Source: Microbacterium sp. LWO12-1.2 (GTDB lineage: Bacteria > Actinomycetota > Actinomycetes > Actinomycetales > Microbacteriaceae). From it: DNA of 64,000 bases. The notes below the pieces were generated by a model. It saw nothing but the letters and a program-made list of their open reading frames with translations, was not told the origin of the DNA and did no database searches. The translations under genes were made by a program, and so were the position numbers. The DNA lies in assembly GCF_040675875.1 (NCBI RefSeq), contig NZ_JBEGII010000001.1, positions 2,356,001-2,420,000 on the forward strand. The letters run 5' to 3'. Below, one piece after another: positions 58,117-64,000 of this stretch (position 1 is the first letter of the stretch; each line of letters begins with the position of its first letter).

Positions 58117-58935
58117 CTACGTGCGGTACAGCACCGGCATCGACTCCAGCAGTGTGCGGGTGTACGGATGCTGCGGCGCGTTCATGACCTGCTCGCCGGT
58201 ACCTTCCTCGACGACCTTGCCCTGGTGCATCACGGCCACGCGGTGCGCGATGTGGTGCACGACCGCGAGGTTGTGGGTGATGAACAGGTAGGTCACGCCT
58301 GTGCGCTCCTGCAGACGTACGAGCAGGTTCAGCACCTGCGCCTGCACCGAGACGTCGAGAGCGGATGTCGGCTCGTCGAGCACGATGAACTCGGGGTCTG
58401 CGGCCATGGCCCGCGCGATGGCGATGCGCTGGCGTTGACCGCCCGAGAACTCATGCGGGTAGCGGTTCACGGCATCCGCCGGGATGCCCACCTGCTCGAG
58501 GGACTCGTACACGCGCATCGTGCGGTCCTTCGGCGGCATGCCCGCCGCGACCAACGGTTCGGCGACCGAGCGGCCGATCGCGAAGCGCGGGTCCAGCGAA
58601 TCGTTGGGGTCCTGGAACACCATCTGCACGCGCCGCCGGTGGCGCCGCAGCGCCGAGCCACGAAGTCCGGTGACGTCGCCGCCGTCGAACTCGATCGCGC
58701 CGGAGGTGGGCTTGCGCATGAGCAGGATGGCCCTGGCGAGCGTGCTCTTGCCGGAGCCGGACTCCCCCACCAGCCCCAGAGTCTCGCCGCGGCGGACGTG
58801 CAGGCTCACGTCGTCCAGCGCGACCATGGCGTTGTCGCCGTGGCCGAATCGCTGCGTGACGTTCTTCACGCGCAGCACGTCATCCGGTGCGGCACCGGCC
58901 TTCACCGATACGTCACTCACGATGCCCTCACTCAC
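58117..58935 (-). CDS. Peptide-type ABC transporter ATP-binding protein (DppF-like)
   Basis: A 272-residue ATPase: Walker A GESGSGKST, Q-loop in VFQDPNDSLDP, signature FSGGQRQR, Walker B FIVLDEP, and the oligopeptide C-terminal motif APQHPYTRTLLESMP. The GTG start overlaps the dppD-like stop (GTGA), with GGAGG upstream; another GTG five codons in is possible. It forms the nucleotide-binding pair with the next-described ATPase. It is the last gene of the importer operon, convergent with the PucR gene. Confidence 0.93.
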   Translation of the reverse strand: MSEGIVSDVSVKAGAAPDDVLRVKNVTQRFGHGDNAMVALDDVSLHVRRGETLGLVGESGSGKSTLARAILLMRKPTSGAIEFDGGDVTGLRGSALRRHRRRVQMVFQDPNDSLDPRFAIGRSVAEPLVAAGMPPKDRTMRVYESLEQVGIPADAVNRYPHEFSGGQRQRIAIARAMAADPEFIVLDEPTSALDVSVQAQVLNLLVRLQERTGVTYLFITHNLAVVHHIAHRVAVMHQGKVVEEGTGEQVMNAPQHPYTRTLLESMPVLYRT

Positions 58936-59801
58936 GATGCCTCCTCCAGGACGGCCGGGACCGTGTCGAAGTCGTTGTCTGCCGGGATGACCGCGAGCGC
59001 GGAACGAACGGGCACCGACGGACGAGGGATGCTCTCCAGCAGCGCCTTCGTGTACGGATGCTGCGGATCCTCCAGCACGCGCTGCGTCGTGCCGGACTCC
59101 ACGATGCGCCCGCGGTACATGACAGCGATCCGCTCGCAGAGCTGACCGATGACCCCCAGATCGTGGCTGATGAACAGCACGCCCATCCCGGTCTCGTCGC
59201 GCAGGGTACGGATCAGATCGAGGATCTGCGCTTGCACCGTCACATCCAGGGCCGTGGTCGGTTCGTCGGCGACCAACAGCGTCGGGTCTGCGGCCACCGC
59301 GATCGCGATGACCACGCGCTGCCGCTGACCCCCGGAGAGCTGGTGCGGGTAGTAGCCCATGCGGCGCTCCGGCTCGGGCATGCGCACGAGCTTGAGGATG
59401 TCGAGCGCCTTGGCGCGCGCCGCCTTCTTGTCGGCGAGGCCGTGGATGAGGAGCACCTCCGCGATCTGCGCGCCGATCCGCATGCACGGGTTCAACGCGG
59501 ACATCGGCTCCTGGAAGACCATGGAGGCGCGGACGCCTCGCACCCCCGCCCAGTCGCGTTCGGCGGCATCCTTCATATCGGACCCCGCGACGGTCATCGT
59601 CTGCGCGGTGACCGTCGCGGAGTCGGGCAGCAGCCCCATCATCGCCAGGGCGACGCTGGACTTGCCGCTGCCCGACTCCCCGATGACGCCGACGATCTCC
59701 CCCGCGCGGACGCGGAGCGACACCTCGGACACCGAGGGGGCAGCACCCCCGTATGCGATGGACAGGTCTTCGACCCGGAGAGCGTCGACGTCGGTGCTCA
59801 T
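58932..59801 (-). CDS. Peptide-type ABC transporter ATP-binding protein (DppD-like)
   Basis: A 289-residue ATPase with Walker A GESGSGKSS, VFQEPMSALNPCMRIG, signature LSGGQRQR, Walker B LLVADEP, and EDPQHPYTKALLESIP. It couples ATP hydrolysis to import through the DppB/DppC-type permeases. It overlaps the binding-protein gene upstream and the second ATPase downstream by four bases each. Confidence 0.94.
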   Translation of the reverse strand: MSTDVDALRVEDLSIAYGGAAPSVSEVSLRVRAGEIVGVIGESGSGKSSVALAMMGLLPDSATVTAQTMTVAGSDMKDAAERDWAGVRGVRASMVFQEPMSALNPCMRIGAQIAEVLLIHGLADKKAARAKALDILKLVRMPEPERRMGYYPHQLSGGQRQRVVIAIAVAADPTLLVADEPTTALDVTVQAQILDLIRTLRDETGMGVLFISHDLGVIGQLCERIAVMYRGRIVESGTTQRVLEDPQHPYTKALLESIPRPSVPVRSALAVIPADNDFDTVPAVLEEAS

Positions 59802-61369
59802 TCGGTCAACCAGGCCGAGTCGAGCAGGGAACGGGAGTAGAACGCGTCGCTCTCGTAGCCGTGCAGCTTGTTCGCATCCCAGACCTCGAAGTACACCGGT
59901 ACGGCGGCGGGCACGATCTCCAGCACCTGCTCCGCGGTCTCCTCGGCCAGCTGGTCGATGAGCTCGTTGTACTCCTCGGGTGTGGCCGCGGCCATGGCCT
60001 GCGTCAGCAGCTCACGGGCCTTGTCGGCATCGGGGTTGCCGTCCCAGTGGTTGTACACGCCGCCCTCCAGCAGCACGGGCTGGAGGTAGAAGGCGGCAGA
60101 TGCGCGAGGGCTTCCCGGGATCGCGACCAGGTCGGTCCAGGACTCACCGGTGGTGAAGATCGGCGCGATCTCCGACAGCGGCGTCGCCTTGAGGTTCAGC
60201 GTGATGCCTGCCTCGGCCAGCTGCTGCTGCATCATCTCGTAGACCGGGTGGTGCGACTGCGCCACGTCGCCCATGTAGCTGAGGGTGATCTCGGGGTTCG
60301 GCTGTCCGGCCTCTTCGAGGAGCTTCTTGGCCTCGTCGACATCGCGCGTGTAGTAGGGCAGGTCGGCGGCGTCGGGGGCACCCGGGTCGCCGGCCGGCGG
60401 CACGAACGAGATACCCGCGTTGCCGAGCATCGCGGTGTCGACCAGCGCCTGGCGGTCGAGGGCGAGCGAGAACGCGCGACGCACGTTCACGTCGGCGAGG
60501 GGTCCCGCCTCCGGGTTGATGTAGATCGCGAGGTTCTGGCGGAAAGGCGGGTCGCCGAGCGTGAATCCGGAGGACTCGGCCTGGTTCGCCAGGCTGCCGT
60601 CGATGAACGACGCTGCCTGCACGCTGCCCTGCTGCACGGCGGCGAGCAGGGTGCTCTCGTCGGGGTACAGCTCGAAGACGATCGAGTCGAGGTTGGGAGC
60701 CTCACCCCAGTAGTTGTCGTTCTTGTCGAGTGTGACACTGACGCCCTGCGACCACTCGGTGACCTGGAAGGCGCCGGTGCCGAAGGTCTGCGTCTGGCGC
60801 TCCTCCTCCGTGGCCTTGCCGTAGCCCTCTTCGCTCACGATGAAGAAGGTCTGGCGCGCGGAGACGGCGTCGAGGAACGTGCCGTCGGGCTGAGTGAAGT
60901 GGAACGTCACCTCGTGGTCGCCGGTGGCTTCCACGCTCTCCATGTTGGCGAGGTAGGTGGCGTTCGAGCCCCCGTCCTTGCGCGTCTCGAACGAGTAGAC
61001 GACGTCGGAGGCGTCGAACGGGCTGCCGTCGGCGAAGGTCACGTCGTCGCGGAGCTGGAACACCCAGGTGAGCTCGTCGGGCTGATCCCACTCGGTCGCC
61101 AGCGCCGGGTTCACGGTGCCGTCGTTGTCACGTGTGAGCAGGGTGTCGTAGGCGATCGCGTCGATGATCTCGGCCGCGACTGCGGTAGCGACCATCGGGT
61201 CGATACCACCGGCGGAGGGTTCTGCGGGGACGCCCCAGGTCAACGTGCCGCCGGCGACGGGCTCGCCCTCCGCGCCGTTGCTCGGGGTCTCGCCTCCGGA
61301 CGTACAACCGGTGAGCGCCAGGGCGCCGGCGACGATGACCGCCGCGCCGTAGAGGTATGGCTTCTTCAT
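59798..61369 (-). CDS. Peptide/nickel-type ABC substrate-binding lipoprotein
   Basis: A 523-residue family-5 solute-binding protein. The signal peptide ends in lipobox LTGC; LTWGVPAEPSAGGIDPM opens the mature fold, then TWVFQLRDDVTFADGSPFDASDV, the family-5 hallmark. Substrates of this family range from di- and oligopeptides to nickel, glycosides and acylated amino acids. Its location next to an amide-hydrolase operon suggests import of an amide- or peptide-linked compound. It is encoded mid-operon between permease and ATPase genes. Confidence 0.93.
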   Translation of the reverse strand: MKKPYLYGAAVIVAGALALTGCTSGGETPSNGAEGEPVAGGTLTWGVPAEPSAGGIDPMVATAVAAEIIDAIAYDTLLTRDNDGTVNPALATEWDQPDELTWVFQLRDDVTFADGSPFDASDVVYSFETRKDGGSNATYLANMESVEATGDHEVTFHFTQPDGTFLDAVSARQTFFIVSEEGYGKATEEERQTQTFGTGAFQVTEWSQGVSVTLDKNDNYWGEAPNLDSIVFELYPDESTLLAAVQQGSVQAASFIDGSLANQAESSGFTLGDPPFRQNLAIYINPEAGPLADVNVRRAFSLALDRQALVDTAMLGNAGISFVPPAGDPGAPDAADLPYYTRDVDEAKKLLEEAGQPNPEITLSYMGDVAQSHHPVYEMMQQQLAEAGITLNLKATPLSEIAPIFTTGESWTDLVAIPGSPRASAAFYLQPVLLEGGVYNHWDGNPDADKARELLTQAMAAATPEEYNELIDQLAEETAEQVLEIVPAAVPVYFEVWDANKLHGYESDAFYSRSLLDSAWLTE

Positions 61370-62334
61370 AGCTGACTCTCTTCTGTGTGGGTGGTGCCTC
61401 GGGTAGTGCTGTTCTCTCGGGTGGAGCTGTTCTTCGGCGCCCGGCCGGCACGTTTCCGGCCGAGCGAGAAGGCGGGTTCCCGCCGGGGGGCGAGCCAGTC
61501 CTGCAGTCCGTCGGCGAGCAGGTTCCACGCGGCGGAGAGCAGGATGATGACCAGTGACGGCAGGATGATCAGGAGCGGCTGCACCTGCATGAATCGCGTG
61601 AACTCGCTGATCATGCGACCGGCGGAGGGCTCCGGCGCCTGCACGCCCTGGCCGAGGTAGCTGAGTGCGGCCTCGATCAACACGATCTGCGAGGCGACGG
61701 ACGCGAACTGCACGAACAGCGGCGTCAGCACGTTCGGCAGCAGGTGCTCCATCACGATGCGCGGACCGCGTACGCCGGACAGACGCGCGGCGAGCACGAA
61801 GTCGCGGTCGCGCATGGCGATCACCGGCGCCCGCATGACCCGGGCGAAGCCGGGGGCGAACACCAGACCGAGGGCCAGGATCAGCGGGCCCGCTCCGTTG
61901 CCGATCACGACGCCGACGACCAGGGCGACCAGGATGGCCGGCAGCGCGAGCAGTGCGTCGACGATGCGCATGATGACCGCATCCACCCAGCCGCCGACAT
62001 ACCCGGCGATGAGCCCCAGCGTGGTTCCCACGATCGCGCCGAGCAGCGCACCGGCACCGGAGATGATCAGGCTGGTGCGTGCGGCCAGCGCGAGACGGGT
62101 GAACGTGTCGCGACCGAGGTTGTCCGTGCCGAGCCAGTTCGTCGCCGAAGGCCCTGACATCGGCGGACCGGCGGTGCCCAGTGGATCGTACGGCGGCCAC
62201 AGGCTCATCCATCCCGCCAGCAGCAGGATGCCGGCGAGGATGCCGGCTCCGGCCCAGAACGACGGGCCGAGGTGCGGGCGGCGACGACGGCGGCCGGCGG
62301 TCGAGGCCAGGGCGAGTTCGCGGGTGACAGTCAT
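61366..62334 (-). CDS. Peptide-type ABC transporter permease (DppC-like)
   Basis: A 322-residue permease with the N-terminal family segment PPYDPLGTAGPPMSG...HWLGTDNLGRD-like (here NWLGTDNLGRDTF), six helices and the coupling loop DRDFVLAARLSGVRGPRIVMEHLLPN. The C-terminal tail (GRKRAGRAPKNSSTRENSTT) is longer and more hydrophilic than usual. It pairs with the DppB-like permease upstream; four-base overlaps occur at both ends. Confidence 0.93.
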   Translation of the reverse strand: MTVTRELALASTAGRRRRRPHLGPSFWAGAGILAGILLLAGWMSLWPPYDPLGTAGPPMSGPSATNWLGTDNLGRDTFTRLALAARTSLIISGAGALLGAIVGTTLGLIAGYVGGWVDAVIMRIVDALLALPAILVALVVGVVIGNGAGPLILALGLVFAPGFARVMRAPVIAMRDRDFVLAARLSGVRGPRIVMEHLLPNVLTPLFVQFASVASQIVLIEAALSYLGQGVQAPEPSAGRMISEFTRFMQVQPLLIILPSLVIILLSAAWNLLADGLQDWLAPRREPAFSLGRKRAGRAPKNSSTRENSTTRGTTHTEESQL

Positions 62335-63281
62335 CGCGTGTGAACCCTCACTCGGGGGTCGATCAGGGGGTAGATCAGATCGACGATGAAGTTGATGGCG
62401 ACGTAGACCGCTCCGATCAGCAGAACGGTCGCCTGGATGATGGGGTAGTCCGAACTGCGGATGCCGGTGAGCAGCAGTTGCCCCATTCCGGGGAGTGAGA
62501 ACACCTGCTCGATCACGACGGTGCCGCCGACCAGGGCGGCCAGCTCGATGCCGACGACCGTGGTCACGGGGATCAGGGCGTTGCGCAGCGCGTGCCGCCC
62601 CACCAGGCGCGAGGGCGATGCGCCTTTCGCCCTCGCCGTGCGCACGAAGTCCTGACCGAGCGTGTCGAGCAGTGTGCCGCGCGTGTAGCGGGCGATGATC
62701 GCCGCCAGCACGATCCCGATCAGCAGGGCAGGAAGAATCAGCACCCCGAACGCACGCAGCGGGTTGCCCGCCGCGCCCGAGTAGCCCACCAGCGGCAGCT
62801 TCAGGGTGAGCGAGTTCACCAGGATCAGCACGGCGCCGAGCACGAACGGCGGCGTCGCGAGGAGCACGAACGAGGTACCGCGCACGATGTGGTCGCTCGG
62901 GCGACGCCAGCGGGTCGCGGCGAGGATGCCGGCAGGCAGACCGAGGATGACGCCGAACAGCGTCGCCATCAGGGCGAGCGTGAGGCTGAGCGGCAGGCGG
63001 GTCGCGATCATGTCGGAGACCTGGCCGGGGACGGTGATCGCTGCACCGAAGTCCCCGCGCAGCACCCCGCTCAGCCACACGAAGTACTGGGTGATGGCGG
63101 GTTGGTCGAGCCCGAGTTCCTGGCGCAGCGCGTCGAGCGCGGCCGGGTCCGGGTTGGCCGGGTCCGCGAAAGACGCGAGCGGATCGCCGGGGATGATGCG
63201 GACCATCGAGAAGACGAGGACCGACAGCACGAACAGCACGAACAGGGACGACAGCACCCGCGTGAGTATGTAGCGCGCCAT
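62331..63281 (-). CDS. Peptide-type ABC transporter permease (DppB-like)
   Basis: A 316-residue permease with six helices. MARYILTRVLSSLFVLFVLS opens the protein, followed by IIPGDPLASF, and the coupling motif DFVRTARAKGASPSRLVGRHALRNALIP is present. Its ATG directly follows the TGA of the 30-codon small ORF (TGAATG), so translation is probably coupled to that ORF. No independent Shine-Dalgarno is obvious. Confidence 0.93.
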   Translation of the reverse strand: MARYILTRVLSSLFVLFVLSVLVFSMVRIIPGDPLASFADPANPDPAALDALRQELGLDQPAITQYFVWLSGVLRGDFGAAITVPGQVSDMIATRLPLSLTLALMATLFGVILGLPAGILAATRWRRPSDHIVRGTSFVLLATPPFVLGAVLILVNSLTLKLPLVGYSGAAGNPLRAFGVLILPALLIGIVLAAIIARYTRGTLLDTLGQDFVRTARAKGASPSRLVGRHALRNALIPVTTVVGIELAALVGGTVVIEQVFSLPGMGQLLLTGIRSSDYPIIQATVLLIGAVYVAINFIVDLIYPLIDPRVRVHTR

Positions 63282-63374
63282 TCAGCAGCCCGTCTTCGGT
63301 GACATAGTCGTCACGGTATCGAGACGGCAGCCCGGCGATAACGGTGCTTCGACCCAGCGAACCAGGTGCGTCAT
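63282..63374 (-). CDS. 30-residue small ORF upstream of the importer genes
   Basis: ATG 63374 is preceded by a perfect GGAGGT with 8-base spacing, the strongest ribosome-binding site in the neighbourhood. The peptide begins MTHLVRWVEAPLSPG and ends TMSPKTGC, with two Cys (residues 16 and 30). Its TGA abuts the DppB-like ATG. It contains a TTA codon, rare in this sequence. It may be a regulatory leader peptide, a coupling ORF or a genuine small protein; I do not recognise it. Confidence 0.6.
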   Translation of the reverse strand: MTHLVRWVEAPLSPGCRLDTVTTMSPKTGC

Positions 63375-63418
63375 GGGTGAAACCTCCATATCAGCGGCTG
63401 TCGGGGAGCCGTGGCGGA

Positions 63419-64000
63419 TCAGCGGGTCAGGGCGGGAGGGGCGAACGCGGAGATGTCGTCCGACGTCTCGCCGTCGAGTGCGAGCTCGGACAGGATCCGC
63501 CCGAACGCCGGAGTGAACTTGAAGCCGTGTCCTGCCGACAGCGCGACGATGATGTCGGGGTGCGCAGAGAGCGGCCCCAGCACGAAGCGGCGGTCGGGTG
63601 TGAGCGCGTACTGGCAGGTCACGGTGCGCAGCTCGGATCCCGCATCGGGGATCAGTCCGCGCACGAATGCCCCCAGCTCGTCGGCGAGCTCCCGCGAGGG
63701 GACGAAGGTGCGCTCGGCCGGCGTCATCCGGTTCTCCGACACGTCGCGTGCGGCCTTGACCGTCGGCTCCCCGAAGGTCGGGAACCCGTAGAAGCACTCC
63801 TCGTCCTCCCAGATCCACACCGGGAACCGATCGGGTCCGAGCGGCTCCGGGTTCTCCGGGCGGAAGTACGTCACCTGCTCCTGCATGATGTCGAGCGGGA
63901 TGGCGGCGCCGAGCGGTTCCAGCAGTGTGTTGGTCCACGCGTCGGCGGCGACGATGACCTTGTTCGCGCGGACCGCGCCGTTGGCCGTGCGGACGATCAC
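63419..64000 (-). CDS. Sarcosine-oxidase-like FAD amino-acid oxidase, N-terminus beyond window
   Basis: The C-terminal 193 residues of a DAO-fold flavoenzyme are present. TCQYALTPDRRFVLGP matches the region of monomeric sarcosine oxidase in which a Cys (here in TCQY) covalently binds FAD, and SAGHGFKFTPAFG matches the flavin-binding C-terminal loop. Such enzymes demethylate sarcosine or N-methyl amino acids, making formaldehyde and hydrogen peroxide. It lies 44 bp upstream of the small ORF and importer on the same strand. The N-terminal Rossmann motif is outside the window. Confidence 0.9.
   Translation of the reverse strand: MIVRTANGAVRANKVIVAADAWTNTLLEPLGAAIPLDIMQEQVTYFRPENPEPLGPDRFPVWIWEDEECFYGFPTFGEPTVKAARDVSENRMTPAERTFVPSRELADELGAFVRGLIPDAGSELRTVTCQYALTPDRRFVLGPLSAHPDIIVALSAGHGFKFTPAFGRILSELALDGETSDDISAFAPPALTR

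Noticed and set aside
59753..61375. 540-codon plus-strand open frame opposite the family-5 binding protein
   Set aside because: Val/Gly/Leu-rich antisense translation with no domain; the minus-strand gene has a lipobox and family motifs.
1..64000. tRNA, rRNA, riboswitch or prophage features
   Set aside because: No tRNA-like T-loop motif, rRNA sequence, recognisable riboswitch core or phage structural/integrase gene seen by eye.

Overview
The window is about 70% G+C and tightly packed, with ATGA/GTGA stop-start overlaps, GTG starts and several apparently leaderless promoters. It carries a DUF222-HNH endonuclease and other proteins of a high-GC actinobacterial type. I infer a member of the Microbacteriaceae, most likely Microbacterium or a close relative. 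The content is chromosomal and mostly catabolic. I see no rRNA, tRNA, CRISPR array, phage or insertion sequence. Both ends cut through genes.

Layout. 0-9.8 kb: a KefB-type antiporter, purU, a nitronate-monooxygenase-like flavoprotein, a small membrane protein with a YidC insertase, an EamA exporter, an SDR, an FHA-like protein, and a coupled enoyl-CoA hydratase/CaiB CoA-transferase pair. 9.9-17.6 kb: a phosphonate uptake and catabolism island (PhnD, PhnC, fused double PhnE, FAD oxidoreductase, phosphonatase-like HAD, Zn-alcohol dehydrogenase) with a divergent GntR regulator. 17.6-29.3 kb: mixed genes (YfbM-like, HNH endonuclease, second EamA transporter, M18 aminopeptidase, NCS1 permease with an isochorismatase-type hydrolase, a metallo-beta-lactamase-fold hydrolase with divergent TetR, esterase, PLP decarboxylase). 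29.3-37 kb: TetR, agmatine deiminase, amidase, then a tryptophan/kynurenine operon (kynA, amidohydrolase, kynU, PaaX). 37-43.7 kb: a LacI-controlled oligosaccharide ABC importer with a GH3 glycosidase. 43.7-45.5 kb: a 42-bp repeat array, a zinc-finger protein, and a Cys/Met-rich copper-binding protein. 45.6-58 kb: a nine-gene coupled minus-strand operon (mvaA, mvaB, CoA-transferase, hydratase, PaiB-like, ornithine-cyclodeaminase-like, two YtcJ-like amidohydrolases, M20 hydrolase) opposite a GAF/PucR regulator. 58-64 kb: a peptide-type ABC importer whose genes follow a 30-codon small ORF and a sarcosine-oxidase-like flavoenzyme.

How the genes work together. The window is a series of self-contained uptake-plus-degradation modules, each with its own regulator. 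The least familiar is the 45.6-64 kb stretch. Three enzyme types there (HMG-CoA reductase, a CaiB CoA-transferase, an enoyl-CoA-hydratase-type protein) could all feed HMG-CoA to an HMG-CoA lyase. They share one coupled operon with amide-bond hydrolases, next to a peptide importer and an N-methyl-amino-acid oxidase. The kynurenine operon has no recognisable formamidase except an embedded amidohydrolase.

Short repeats are prominent: a dispersed TTCGACAGGCTCAG element with 21- or 42-bp periodicity, found inside three reading frames and one intergenic array; a palindromic element inside the kyn amidohydrolase; and two 82-bp copies of an intergenic repeat bracketing the metallo-hydrolase/tetR pair. 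All functional statements come from reading translations by eye; no database search was run.
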